A stretch of 64,000 bases of DNA from Sciurus carolinensis (taxonomy: Eukaryota; Chordata; Mammalia; Rodentia; Sciuridae): positions 24,296,777-24,360,776 of the forward strand of contig NC_062227.1 in assembly GCF_902686445.1 (NCBI RefSeq). The letters run 5' to 3'. Made by a program: the position numbers and the translations under genes. Under the pieces are notes generated by a model. It searched no databases. It worked only from the letters and a program-made list of their open reading frames with translations, and was not told where the DNA came from. Shown one piece after another: positions 34,191 to 46,700 of the stretch (positions are counted from its first letter, which is position 1; every line of letters begins with the position of its first letter).

Positions 34191-34400
34191 AATACATAGT
34201 GCAAAAAGCATGCTCTATGTCAGGAGCCCGAACAATTCTTCTGGGACGTGTGAGCGTCATCCATCACGTTCGGCATTTTAATCCAGCGTTCTGTCTGAAG
34301 CTTGAAATGACAGAGCTGCCACCGTACATGAAACCTGCCTTTGCTCTGTTTACTGTTTCATTTCATCCTTGAATTGCTGTCGCTTTTAGAGGTATTGAAC
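34191..34400. other. CpG-retaining non-repeat block (candidate conserved element or exon)
   Basis: Eight CpG dinucleotides fall within about 155 bp (34,227-34,382) in otherwise CpG-poor DNA, and no repeat family is recognisable. A good splice-acceptor-like sequence (polypyrimidine run then 'gatttag') ends at 34,190. A 51-codon plus-strand ORF lies at 34,217-34,372, with its frame open upstream through the acceptor. A donor-like 'gag|gtattg' follows at 34,392, but after the stop. The peptide is not recognised. It may be a regulatory element rather than an exon. Confidence 0.3.
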
Positions 34401-35559
34401 ACATGATTGAAGGGCTGAGAGCTTGCCTACAACAGTCCTTAAACTGTCTTCGATTTTCACAGCCAGATATTTTAACAGAGTTGCTATAGCTGAAACCAGT
34501 GTAAAAAACATTTGTATTCATACAATGAAAAAAATAATCAGGAAAGTGTGACTACAGTATCTGAAGCCTTGTTTAAATCAGAAATGGTAGATTTTGTATC
34601 ACGACTGTGGAGCGGTTTCTAAGCTGTGAATGGTGAAGGAGCCTTGGACATAGTGGCTGGATATGATGCACCCTCGATGTCCAGTGTGCACTGTGATCCT
34701 GCAGCAGGTCACAGACAGCACCTGGCACAGCACAGAGAGTTAGCTCCCTGCCTTCACCCTCAGCTGCAGGGGTTAGGGGGGGAGTGGGTACTAGAGAGAG
34801 AGAGGAAACAAGGAAAGGATAATGATGAAGATCCCTCCATCAGCAAATATCAAGGAAGGCACCCACCCTGTTAGCCCAGAGCGAGCACAGGGAGCGGTGA
34901 GGGCTGCTGCTGAGTCCACCTTACTACCATGTGGTAAGCCTGGGCATTAGCCACCAGGAAGGCAAACGGCCACATGGGGCTGTTTGCGCAGCTGAAATGC
35001 AAAGCCTGCACTTGAAGGTTCAACGCTTGTGGGCCATCAGGACCCACAAGACTGATGCTTGTAATAGGATAATAATGGTAACTTTGCAATAGAGATCTGG
35101 CAAGATTTAAATGGACCTGACTCATGTTAAGCATTCAAATAATATTATTTATACTTGTGTTATTATCATTATTTAAACACTATTATTATTTATTCCACAC
35201 ATCATCAACTAAGGAACATATGTAGCTAAACTGTAGCAACTAGATAATGTCCTCTACCAAACAAACAGTGAAGGAGATGATATCGGCCATGGTGGCCATC
35301 CTGTCCCCAAGCTAATCATTTATTTATTTAACTCATGACTGTGAGTTTAATTATGCATGTACTGTTAATGTTAAACTTAACCTAAATAAGTGATGAGTAC
35401 TTCATTCATATGTTTACTCTTCAGTTTCCCAGGACAGAATTTTTTAATGTAGCACAACTCCATTGTGCACAAAAAGGTACTCCTTAACATGGCATTTGAT
35501 TGGTAAAACAAATTTCAACTAATGCACAATTTATAAATGTATATTTTCTTTTTTATTTG
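34401..35559. other. Intergenic, nothing recognised
   Basis: Includes a low-complexity AT-rich stretch (about 35,140-35,200, ATT-rich). No gene or classified repeat. Confidence 0.5.
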
Positions 35560-36150
35560 TTCTTTCCAAATCTACATGACATAAAGTGTATTTTGACATA
35601 TTATACATACATAGAATAAGCATAACTTGTTCCAATCAGGATCTCATTATTGTGATTATATATGATGTGGAATTTCACTGGTCATGTATACATATAGAAG
35701 GATAGAAAAGATATGTCCCATTCATTCTACTGTCTTTTCTTTTCCTAACCCCCATCCCTTCTCTTCATTCCCCTTTGTCTAGTTCAATGAACTTCTAATC
35801 TTCCCCTCCGTTGTTGTGGGTTAGCATCCACATATCAGAGAGAACATTCTGCCTTTGTTTTTTGGGGACTGGCTTATTTAACTTAGCATGATATTCTCCA
35901 CTTCCATCCATTTGCTGGCCAGTGCCATAATTTCATTCTTATTTATGACTGAGTGATATTCCATTGTGATATACAACAATTTTCTTTATCCATTCATCTG
36001 TTGTAGGGTACCTAGGTGGTTCCATAACTTGGCTATTGTGAATTGAGCTGCTAGTCACATTGAAGTTGCTGTGTCATTGTAGTGTGCTGATTTTAACTCC
36101 TTTGGGTATGAACAGAGGAGTGGGATAACTGGGTCAAATGATTCCATTAC
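35560..36150 (-). mobile_element. L1 3' end (antisense)
   Basis: Reading plus, it begins with the complement of an A-rich tail holding GAACAAATAAA, then the 3' UTR CT-rich block (35,730-35,810). The complement of the ORF2 end and 3' UTR start follows: 'tccattcatctgttgtaggg', 'tggctattgtgaattgagct', 'gagtgggataactgggtca'. It is 5'-truncated near 36,150. Confidence 0.9.
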
Positions 36151-39100
36151 AAGTTTTCTGCAAATTAATTATGTTTAATAATTAGATAGAAAAGCATTTA
36201 TAATAATCAGATGTGATTTGAAACAATGTATTAAGAACTCAAGGTGAGCCAGGAAGCATGTTCTATGCTGGGTAATACAATAGTGAGATGAAGCAGATAC
36301 ACTGTTGTCACAGGGAGTCACACTGCACAAATTATACATCTATGTGTGTGCACATGTATATAAACAAAATTTAACTACTTTAACTATACACACATGTATG
36401 TGGACACACATGTACATATAATTCAATTGTGGTAACTATGAAGGAAAAGTAAGTTTTCTGAGCTTTATTTCAGCTGAAACCTGAAGGACAGGCAGGCTTT
36501 AACCAAGCAAGGTCATTCCGGGGACAGGGAGCAGAGTTTGAAGGTCTTCAGGTAGAACAGTGTTTGGCAACTTCAGGAACTAAAGAAGCCCCAGTATAGT
36601 GGACATTCAGGAGAGGACACCATGGTGGGCAATGACTCTAAGGGAATCCTCAGAGCCTGAGATGGTAGGGACATGAAGCCCTGTTAAAGATTTTGGACTT
36701 TATTACAAGTACATATGGACAGATTTTAAGCAGGGGTGTATCATGATCCAGTTTGCATTTTAAAAGCTCCTCTTAGCTCCTATGTGGAAAAGTGAGTTGT
36801 TAGCTGGGTTGGTAGATAGTCTTTAAACTGCAGATGGAAAGGGGTCATGAGAAGGGAGCATGGAGACCAGAATGGGCAGGATGGTGGCTGGGACGGAAGG
36901 ACAGGAGAAGAGATGGAGAGGAGGCTTTGAGAGGAAGAACCTGGGTGACAGGTCAGGTGAGGGGATTGAGCGAAGGAAATGGCTGGAAGGAACTGGAGTT
37001 TCTGGATGGATGAAAGTTCCTTTTACTCAAACGGAGAACACAGGAGAAGGATCATATTTAATAGAGAAAGACGAAGAAATCAATGGACTGGATATTAGCA
37101 CTGGAGAGTCCCTTATTACTGTGTGGTTGAGCACAGATATTTAAAGAAAATATGTGGGGAATAAGTTTAGGTTAGGCAAATGTTAAGATTTGTTTTGTTT
37201 GGGTTCTAGAGTCTGTAACTATTGGATGGGTGTTAACCGGGTCACGCTCAGAAAACAAAAACATAAATGTTTGGCCATCCCTTGAACTGGGCACCATGTG
37301 CCATTTTTATTACCTTTGATTTCAATCTAGTTCATACTCCTCTGCATTATCATCCTATCACATGAAAATTTAAGATTTACAGATTTGAAGTACTGGGATA
37401 ACATTATTAATAAAGTCTCATTTTGGCACAAAATTCAAAATATTGTTAATATCCTGAGTTTAAAAAAATCATCAAGAATTGTCATTTTGATGTTGATAAA
37501 CTGTGATTTTGGATTTATGTTTACATTACTTTCCCATAGCTATGTCATCTTAACTGGTAAACAAGTACTCATCATTCTTTTCCAGAATTAGTGATGAACT
37601 ATAACAATTTTGAATTATATGTGATAGGAAAACATCTTTGCTTACAATGACGCTGTCTCATACAGCATAATTATAGAATTTTAGCTTAAAAATTATCTTA
37701 CTCAGATCTCATAAATGTAGCTTTATACAATGTGATGTGCCCAGAAGAATTAGTGAATCGTCTCTTCTTTCAAATATTTCATGTATATCCTCACATGTAT
37801 TATTTTAAGAGGCTTTTTCTTCTTGTCTCCTTTGCCTCCTGTTTTCCCAAAGTATAGTTTTAAAAGTGAGTTGTTAGCTAGTTTGGTAGGTAGTCTTTAA
37901 ACTGCAGTGGTACGTGAGTGGAACAAGAAATATCAAATCAGAAATTATTCCTTACATTTCTATTCCCCCAAGGAGGAAGAACTGCAAGATGGAAGAAAGC
38001 CTGTCACCATCAAAACATGCAGAGAGAAAATAATTTCCCAGTGAGAAGGTAAAATTCTGTGGCTGTCTCTGCCATTTATACTAGGAGTGCACAATGTGTT
38101 CAAAGACCTTTTATTAGCAAGATATAAATGACTATTGGCCCAGATGTGAAAAAAAAATAAGTACACAGACATGCCTGTAGAACTTTCTGTTTGGTTCAAA
38201 TATCCTGTGCAGAAACAAAACAAAACAACAACCAAAAGAAACAATGGATCACATCCTGCCATTGATACCAGAAAGGAAGTACCCCTGGCTCAGCGAATTG
38301 TGTATGAACAGATCATGGGTCGGGGGACGGTTTCCGGGCCCCTCGCTGACAGTACCTATGGCACCAAACCTCCTCTTTGTGCACAATTTCATGGTTCCCA
38401 TGCCTGTGAGAGAATCGGGATGAAGCAAAAATAAAAGATGATATTTAGTGAGTTTGTGTTTGTTTCTGCACAAATTGGAATGACATTAGTAACTCAGATA
38501 AGAAAAGCAATAGAAGACGAGAGACGACACAGAGTAAAGAGAAGCTCCCGGGTTGCAGTGAGGTCTCTGGAGTGCACAGGTAGGAGAAGGCTCAGGATTC
38601 ACTGCTAAATTATACTGATCAAATTTCTCATTCTAGAGTGTACTCATTAGAATGACAGATTGAAGGGAAATTTTCCTCCTTAAAGTTTCCAGAGGAAATT
38701 GAATGTGAATGTTGGTTTGGCTACTCGTTGCTCTAGGTTTAGACAGGAGGCTGAAAAACTTGGTGATGTTCCCTCAGATTGAAACAAATTAAAAATGGAG
38801 ACAGAAAAAGAGGATGGGGAGATGGATGGAGACCTGTCCAGTGAGCTGAGACTTTTGTGTGACTCCAATATGGATCAGTGCTTGATGGTTGATCAAAACT
38901 GCTGCCAATTAGGAGTGTAGGGAAGGGAAGGCAGAGGGGGCCTGAGAGTCCACTTAGAACACTTATTCCTCCTAGTTCAAATTCCTGTGCGATTAGAGAA
39001 AGCCTCTCTTCCCAACAACCGATCATCTCAAGGGTTTTCACAAATACAGGTGTGAGATCTGGATTTAGTAATATCTCATTTAGTGCCATCTGGAGAAACT

Positions 39101-39539
39101 AAGCACTATGGGAGTTTTTCAGATAACTGAGCACAGCACTTCACCATAACATAAAGAAAAAAGTTATCATCTTTTAATCAAAACCCTTTATACCATTGTG
39201 GTGTATATTCTTATTTTTTAACTTCTTTCTGTATGTTTTGCCAGTATATTTTCCAAATCTTATTTCCAATCCAGAATTCTCCCCTTGACCTTAGATTCAT
39301 CATCCAAATACCTACACAGCAGACCCATTTGAAAGTCTATGTATCATTTCAAAACAGCATGCTGAAAAACAAGCTCCTGACCTTCTGTCCTAAACTCTTC
39401 CTCTCAATAAAAGACAACTTTAGCCCTCAAATGGTTCATGAGGAACACACTGAAGTTATTCTGGTTCTCTCTTCACCTTCACGTCTAGTCCTTCAGCAAT
39501 TCTGCAGGTTCTATTTTCAAAATCTCTCCCTACCTGAAC
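36151..39539. other. Intergenic, mostly unrecognised
   Basis: No gene supported. A 46-bp sequence at 36,788-36,833 recurs at 37,862-37,907 (see findings). Sequence near 36,690-36,780 ('ttggactttattacaagtac', 'atgatccagtttgcatttta') looks like an ancient mammalian repeat that I could not classify. Confidence 0.45.
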
Positions 39540-39900
39540 CACCACTTCTACCTCTTCCACATTGGTGCAAGTCACCATCATCTGTCACCAGAAATGTGAC
39601 AATACACTGCCAACTGGTCTCCCTGCTGTCACTCTTGCCTCCACAGTCTTTGTTCAACTCAGCCTTCCAAGTAACTCTTCGAAAATTTAAGTTAGAGTGT
39701 TCTTTTCTTCTCTGTTTAAAACCTCTGATAGTTTCCCCACCTCACTCAGAACAAAGCCAAAGTCCTTCCAAAGGCCTAAAGAGTCATTCCTGACGTCAGA
39801 GTGACCTTGTGACTCTCACGGCCTTCAGCCACACTGGCTTGGTTTTTGTTCCATTAATATCCTAGGCACACTTTTACCTTTCTTCTTGATTTATCTTCTG
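39540..39900 (+). repeat. L2 LINE fragment
   Basis: 'ctggtctccctgctgtcac', 'ttaaaacctctgatagtttc', 'agaacaaagccaaagtcctt', 'gactctcacggccttcagcc' and 'acactggcttggtttttgtt' match the L2 3' region order. The overlapping 186-codon ORF (39,233-39,793) is explained by this LINE composition. Confidence 0.55.
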
Positions 39901-40084
39901 TGTGAGTTATTTTACCCTGAAATATCTACATGGGTATTCCCCTTGCTGCCTACAGGTCTCAGCAACTTTCTTGATCATCCTACAAGACATACCTCCTCCA
40001 GCCCTATTGTTCTTTTTACTTACATTTGAAGACCCCGGGTTGGTGCCTGAAACTAGATAGTAGTATATCCTATCCACCCTACTT

Positions 40085-40260
40085 TTTTTTCCTGTACAAA
40101 TATACCTGTGATGAAGTTTAAGCAATAAATGAGGTGCAATAAGAGATTAACAACAACTTATAATAAAATGGAACTACGATAAAAACATACTATAATAAAA
40201 GTTATGTGAATGTGGTCTTTTTCAGATCCAGAACAGTGAATCTGATATCCAGGATGGCTA
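40085..40260 (+). repeat. Tigger-like DNA transposon fragment
   Basis: 'tatacctgtgatgaagttta', 'gcaataagagattaacaaca', 'ataataaaagttatgtgaat' and 'gtggtctttttcagatcc' resemble the interior of a Tigger7/MER44-type element. Only one segment is recognisable and termini were not found. Confidence 0.4.
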
Positions 40261-41544
40261 CTAAATGACTAATGGGTAGGTAGCATATTCGGTGTGGATG
40301 CAGTAGATAAAGGGGTAATTTATACCCATTAGCCGGATGGTGTGAGGTTTCATCACACTATTCAGAATGACACACTATTTAAAATATAAGAGTTATTTAT
40401 TCCAGGAAAGCTCACCTGAGCCTTGGTGTCCAGGATTTTATCCACAGGTGGAGGCATGGCATGGAGCAGTCATGGAGCCCTGACGTGGCTACTTTAGTTC
40501 TTTAGTTTTCAGCCTGTCCAGCAATCAGACCCATACTATGTTGCATAAAGTCCCCACCATAAATGCCACCATTAAGATAGACTCTTGGCTATGGCTTAAG
40601 ACCCCAAGAAAACAAAAACACTCTTATCAGGCAGGATATTCCAAGGGCTTAGAGGTTAATGCCCAGGAGCTTACCAAGTTCTAGGCCTTTTGATGGAATA
40701 TGTAGGTTCTCAACACCCACTGAGCAGATCTGCTCCATTAGCTCTTTACTGCACATGTGCTGTGTGATTTTGTCAAATTCATTCTCAGCCTTTGCATAAA
40801 AGGCAACAACTAGGAAGAAACCAATCCCATGTGGCATAAAAGAAATGAACCTGCTCGTTCTGATCAATCAGTAGAGGAGTTACTTTCCTATTTCAACCTA
40901 ATAGAAAGCCTGCTAAGATGGTATTTGTTGTGGCAGATTCATTAGTAAGAGCCTGGCAAGTTCATTTACAAATCATTTCAACCAACCTATTACATGGTCA
41001 GATGAACAATTAAAATTTTCTGTAGGAAACATGCTGTATACAATTCTGGGGAACTAAACAAATTTCTTGCTTATGTATGATAGAATTTTAATCATGATAA
41101 CAAGGTAGTATAAAGAATTAAAATATAAGGAATATTTTTATCATCCTTCTTGGATAGATTCTTTGTACTATTCCTATAATTTCCAGAATAAAAATCCTCA
41201 ACTTTCTCTTATACCTTGGCTGAGGAAGGTAATACCAGAACTGGACTTTGAATTCTCAAAGTACTTATGGTAAAAAGATTATTCAAGAATTCTTGTCAAA
41301 CACAACTATAATGTGCCCTCAGATAACTGAGGTTAGTATCAAAAAATTTAAATCTTTAATTTTTGATTTGTATAATGTAGATAAAACATTAATTTGCGGC
41401 TTTAACAATGGAGGTAGAGAGAGGAACAATGTTCTTAAAAAAATCCAAGATACCAAGGAAGAGTTATTTTGCAGCTTCATATGTATCCATTTGCAGAAGT
41501 TACTCTTGAAAATGTAAATGCATGTGGATGGAGAAGCATTTCTT
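40261..41544. other. Intergenic, nothing recognised
   Basis: AT-rich; no gene or classified repeat. Confidence 0.5.
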
Positions 41545-42007
41545 TTTTTAAAATTTTAAAAATTTTATTTGTTCTAATTAGTTGTACATGATAGTAGAAT
41601 GCATTTATACATTTTGATAGACCATAACTAGAGTGTAATCTCTCATTTTTCTGATAATACATATTGTAGGATCACATTGGTCATGCATTCATACACGTAC
41701 ATAGGTAATAATGCCTGTTTCACTCTACTATCATTCCTTCCCCCAGTCTCCTTCCCCTCCCTTCACTCCCCTCTACTTAATATAAAGTAACTCTATTCTT
41801 CCCTACCCCTCCCACCCCACCTTATTGTGAATTCGCTTCCGCATATCAGAGAAAACATTTGGCCTTTGGATTTTTGGGTTTGTTTATTTCACTTAACATG
41901 ATATCCTCTAACTCCATCTATTTAACAGCAAATGCCAGAATTTCATTCTTCTTTAAAGCTGAGCAGTATTCCATCATGTATATGTATACGCATTCTAACA
42001 TGTATGA

Positions 42008-42041
<34 letters not shown>

Positions 42042-42295
42042 CACATTTTCTTTATCCATTCATCTGTTGAAAGGCATTTAGGTTGGTTCCATAGTTTAGC
42101 TATTGTGAGTTGAGCTGCTATAAACACTGATGTGGCTGCATCACTGTGGTATGTTGATTTTAAGTCCTTTGGGTATAAACTGAGGAGTGGGATAACTGGT
42201 CAAATGGTGGGTCCATTCCAATTTTTCTTAGAAATCTCCATACTGCTTTCCATAGTGGTTGCATCAATTTGCATTCCCACCAACAATGTATAAGT
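41545..42295 (-). mobile_element. L1 3' end (antisense) with internal (TG)n
   Basis: Plus-strand reading starts with the complement of an A-rich tail with GAACAAATAAA, then the 3' UTR CT-rich block (41,725-41,820). The complement of the end of L1 ORF2 follows: 'tattccatcatgtatatgta', 'ttggttccatagtttagcta', 'gaggagtgggataactggtc', 'ctttccatagtggttgcatc', 'attcccaccaacaatgta'. A (TG)14-type microsatellite occupies 42,010-42,038. 5'-truncated. Confidence 0.95.
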
Positions 42296-42454
42296 GTTCT
42301 TAACTTTGATGCACTATGCTTTCTTTTTTTTTTAAGAGCAAAGATTTCAGCTCCAAGTGCTCACATCATATTATTGAACCAAATACAACAAGATGCTTTT
42401 GGTTTTTTTATTTTTAAGGGAAAACAGATTATTAGAAATTTTGTCTCTTTTTAA

Positions 42455-42588
42455 AAGAATTTTTAGTTGTAGATGGACACAACACTTTCGCTTTATTTAT
42501 TTATTTATATGGGGTGCTGAAGATGGAACCCAGTGGTTCCCATGCTCCAGGCAACCCTCTACCACTGAGCCACAACCCTAAACCCAGA
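42455..42588 (-). mobile_element. ID-related squirrel SINE (antisense)
   Basis: Plus strand: 'tttttagttgtagatggaca', then (ATTT)n, 'ggggtgctgaagatggaacc', 'caaccctctaccactgagcc' and 'acaaccctaaaccc', i.e. the complement of a tRNA-like head with an extended 3' unique tail. The tail distinguishes it from the plain ID copies. Confidence 0.8.
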
Positions 42589-43299
42589 GTTTCGTCTCTT
42601 TTAGAAACATAAATCAGATAATTTTTTAATCAATCAAACAACAGAGTCAAACAGACTTTTCCCTCTGAGCCTCCAACCCTATAAGAAAATTAGAGATGGA
42701 AACCAGGCAATTTGAAGGTCTGCAGACTCCTTGATTCACCTTCAATACAGACCTAGCTCATTTAATATTTTTGAATGTCAACCAAAATTAAAATTGTATT
42801 TTCTCTGGTGCTGCAAGGAGACATTAAAGCACTCCTGCAGATCATAACCCATCGCCACAATGTTTTTTGCTTCACTTGAATAATCACAATAATTATAAGC
42901 TCAGGTATCTATTTACTGAGGCATTAAATAAGAGGAAGACAAAGTTAAAAAAAAAATACAGTCATAGAATTTCAGAGCTGAAAAGAGTTTAAAGTTAAGT
43001 TCATTTTAAGGTGAATACAATGGCCTCACTTTGTAGAAACCGGAGGCCCAGAGAGGTGGAGTGATGTGTTCCTGCAGTTCACTTTCTCATTCTCTCATTC
43101 CCTTCCTTTTTCTTGGGCATCTGATCTATGCTGGATGCCAAAATAACAGTCATCTAGGAGTTCAGGTCTTCTGTGGCAGAAATTGTGAGGAATCTCAGCA
43201 GCACCCAGAGAGCAGCAGAATCTAGGACCCAGAGCTTTGCAGTCTGCAGGGGTCACACACTCTGCTAGGCCAGGTTTTCTCTGACCTGCCTTGTAACCA
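42589..43299. other. Intergenic, mostly unrecognised
   Basis: A MIR-like patch ('catagaatttcagagctgaa', 'ccggaggcccagagaggtgg') lies at about 42,960-43,080; otherwise nothing recognised. Confidence 0.4.
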
Positions 43300-43430
43300 G
43301 AAATACCTGGAGGGCTTGTTCCTACTGTACGTGTCAAGCCCTACCCCCAACCCACTGAATCTGAGAGCATGTCAAGGGAGTTGGTCCTCTAAATTTTTCA
43401 CAGCTACCCAGATGAATCTAATCACAAGGG
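43300..43430 (+). repeat. MER5-like hAT-Charlie fragment
   Basis: 'gaaatacctggagggcttgt', 'cactgaatctgagagcatgt' and 'acagctacccagatgaatct' correspond to the interior of MER5-type elements. Confidence 0.45.
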
Positions 43431-43532
43431 CCCCCATGGGGCTCCTGCTGACCAGGTTCAGGGTCCTCCCACCTTTCCCTGCCCTCTTTCAATTGCCAGG
43501 GTCAAGGCTGATTGTTTAGGTAAGGGCCTACG

Positions 43533-43712
43533 TCAGCAATTCTCAACCCAGAAAGAGCAGCAGAATTACTACCTACAGAGTTTTTAAAAAGCAAGGTGTT
43601 TGGGTCTCACCCAGATCAATTATTTTAGAATCTTTCCGACTGAGGCCCAGGTTTTGCTTTCTTTGAAATTCCACGGGATTCTGATGGGCAACCAGAGTTG
43701 AGGACCACTGCC
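43533..43712 (+). mobile_element. MER5A-like hAT-Charlie element, nearly complete
   Basis: Begins 'cagcaattctcaaccc' and ends 'gagttgaggaccactgcc', the inverted termini of MER5A, with an interior including 'gggtctcacccagatcaatt' and 'ctgaggcccaggttttgc'. About 180 bp, close to the family's usual length. Confidence 0.8.
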
Positions 43713-44029
43713 AACCTGTGTCCTTTCAGAATCCTAGTGAAAGAACCCAGCCTGTAATGGAGCAAAGGAAAGGCTCAGGACTCATGGCACCATCCATAGG
43801 TCATAATATGCCCCTCTCCCACCAAATGCCTGCCCAACATCTCAGATCCTGATGGAGAAGAAAATGGGCACATGTCACAGAGGTGCTATAAAGTGAACTT
43901 CCCTGGGACAGTGAGACTGATGAATTTTCCATCAAGACAAAGCAAAACAAAGGAATTGTTGGGTCTGGATCTGATTGTGTGCACCCCACACCATTCAGTC
44001 TCTCCACACTTCTGACATTCTATAATCTC

Positions 44030-44200
44030 ACTCAATGCCTTTCCACTTGTTTACCCATCTCTTCAGAACTGTTTAGTAGGGCCTGTCTTTTTTGCCCATG
44101 AACTCGGGAACATCTGGGACAGTAGCTTGTTGCATCCTCATGTCCCCAGCGCATATGTGGTCTCAGGACACATGGGTGCTCAGTAAGGGCTGAGAGATGG
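44030..44200 (+). repeat. L2 3' end fragment
   Basis: 'aatgcctttccacttgttta', 'gggcctgtcttttttgccca', 'catcctcatgtccccagcgc' and 'gggtgctcagtaagggctga' follow the L2 3' end. Confidence 0.45.
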
Positions 44201-44425
44201 ACTTGCTTATCTCATTCCAGAGCTTCTCCCACCATCCCCCTGTGTGCATGCATCGGATGGTGGGCATGGCATTCAGGAGACCAGGAGAGAACAGAGACTT
44301 CCCCAAAGGAGAATGTCTGGCACTCTGACTTCTGAAGAGCTCAAGTTACTGAACATCAAAGAATGTGGGTGATTATGGGATATCCGGTGAGCAGTTCTAG
44401 CTCTCAATATCAAAGCCAAAGATCT

Positions 44426-44536
44426 GGGCTGGAGCTGCAGCTCAGAGGTAGAGCACTTGCCTGGCACGCATGATGCTCTGGGTTCAATCCCTAGCACCAA
44501 AAACCAAAAAATGAAAAAAAAAAAAAAAGAAAAAAG
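44426..44536 (+). mobile_element. ID SINE
   Basis: 'gggctggagctgcagctcag', 'aggtagagcacttgcctggc', B box 'gggttcaatccc', tail 'accaaaaaccaaaaaatg' plus an A run of about 15. Confidence 0.9.
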
Positions 44537-46560
44537 CTGATCTTGAATGCTTCTCTCACAAGTATCAGGAAATATTTTGATAACTGCTTGCAGTGTGCCT
44601 TTTATTTTCTGTCCTGTTCTGAAATAAGGAGGGAGTTTAGCAGTAGTGGGAAATAAGTTCTCTTCTTGCAAATAGACTCCTATGACACTACTAAAAAATC
44701 TGCATAGCAAGCTTCATGCTAATAGCTTTCAGTTATGCTGGTCTAATGATGCCCAAGCTCTGGCAGCTTCATTATGAGCCCACTCTGCATCCCCTTTTAT
44801 CACTATGTTGTCTTTTAAAAAAAAAAAATGGTGATGCTTTGAATTCAATGTGTAACTTGATGGGTAACTTAAAAAAAAACACAGAAAGTTCTATTCTCTA
44901 TAAGGTCAAGATTGTTCCTCTTATTGCATATGACAGCTCTCATATTCCTCTGAATTTTATTTTGTTTCCTTAAGCTACATGAAAGACTTATATTTTGGTG
45001 CCCTGGGTTAATCATAATTTAGAAATCACATGATTTCTGGTACTTAGTTGCATATTAAATCTATATTGGGGTCTTGTGATTCTCAAGAACATCTTACAGA
45101 GTACTGAAAATAATTCCTGGAATAAGAAGGTAGAGAGCCCTTGACACTCACGTGGTAGAGATAGCTTCACTCAGTATTTAGTATCTTCATATCAGCTCAA
45201 ATATAGCAGCCTGAATTTCTGCTTTTTTATTTGCTTCTTGTTTAGATCATTTTCTGAACTCATGTTGTATTTTTTTACCATTCGAATCAGGATTTCAGTG
45301 ACTCCATCCAAAGAAAGAACTCCCTAGAATCTATGCAAATGACTGAAGAAAGCACCTGGTCAGTCTGCAGACCTCATTCACCTGGTAGTCTCAGACTGTT
45401 GACACCTGAATGACTGAGCCCGTGGTCCTTTCATCTTCCTTTGTTTTCAGTGCCTGCTACCAAAATGTATATTCAGTAGGTGTTTTGAGGCATATGAGAT
45501 GGACTTTCAAAATGCAATAATTCATCACCAAAAGAAAAGTGGGTCTTTTAATGTACCCATACAAACAGCAACAACATTCCCTCCTTTATCTCTTTTCCAA
45601 CACAAGTATAAATTCATCATGAAATCCAGGTGCACAATTCTGAAGTCACTCAATCTTTGGTTACCACGGAAAGGGAGTCTATCAACCAAAGTGAAAGAAT
45701 GGAGTACATTGCTTCTATAAGCCATTTACTAAGTCAACAAGCTAAGTAATAACTACATTTTTCTTTCTAATATGCAGCAGTATTATGCATTTAGCAGTAT
45801 TATTCCTTGAACAGATGTGTCTTTTCACAGTCTTCTTCCCTTCTTAGGAACCCAGGATTTTTTTCTTAATTGTGGGCTTATAAGCTGCAAGGGCTTTGAA
45901 AGGTATTTCTGAACACACCCTGACATCACTCCTGCTGAGAGCTGAGTGACATGAAAACCACATTGTCAGGAACGGGAGCAGCCAGCTCCTCACATCAAGC
46001 CCTCAATTAGTTTGTATTATTTGACTGAATTTACTCTGCAGCCAATGCTGTCGTCCTCAGTACTTTGACAGCAGACGCTCGGGAAATACCTGGAAGTTAC
46101 TTGAATGTGTCTATATTAGAAGTACAAAAGATAAGCAAGGAGCCTTTCACAGGCAGTCAGCAAACCGTACAATTTGACAGTGAAGACACTGAAGGTTATG
46201 TCCGATTCCCTCCACATTAGTGTTTTGAATAACTAAGCATGTTAACCAGTGTTTTGCTCAGCACTTTCATTTATCAATAAAAGGAAGCCTTCACAAAGAA
46301 TCAATATCTAAAGCACAACAGGCAACTACTCAACTTTTTATGATTTCCTCAATGCTAGTGTTAACAAAGAAAAACCTTGCTATTATATTTTTTGAAAGAC
46401 ACCAATGGATGCTGGCAACCAAATTGATACCATTTTTTTTTTTTCTTACTAAAAGTATAATAAGCTCTTGGGTCACCTTCAAAATATGGTTACATTCTCT
46501 CCCTGGAGTAGAGTTACTGTGGGATCAAGTGACTGAGAAGTCTCAGAGAGGAAATAAAAT
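44537..46560. other. Intergenic, nothing recognised
   Basis: No gene or classified repeat. A 113-codon plus-strand ORF (46,340-46,681) has no recognisable domain. Confidence 0.5.
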
Positions 46561-46700
46561 GACGGCTCAGCAGGAACAGCGCAGCGTGGCTCTCCTCGCC
46601 GGCGTCTCTGCCCATAGCAAGGTCATGGAAATTCAGCGGGAGCCCAAGTGGTTCTGCAGCAGCGCGCACCAACGGGCATGACCCTGGCACATGCCCGTGT
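46561..46700. promoter_or_regulatory. Small CpG cluster about 2.3 kb beyond the LRRC30 stop
   Basis: Roughly ten CpGs fall within about 130 bp ('cagcgcagcgtggctc', 'ctcgccggcgtctctg', 'cagcagcgcgcaccaa'), GC-rich compared with its AT-rich surroundings and without recognisable repeat sequence. It is too short for a classical CpG island. It could be an enhancer-like element or an old exon remnant. Confidence 0.3.

Noticed and set aside
39233..39793. 186-codon plus-strand ORF
   Set aside because: Its 3' half overlaps an L2 LINE fragment and the remainder has no recognisable domain.
46340..46681. 113-codon ORF as a novel gene over the CpG cluster
   Set aside because: The first half is AT-rich with no coding character; only the GC-rich end is unusual, which is reported as a CpG cluster.
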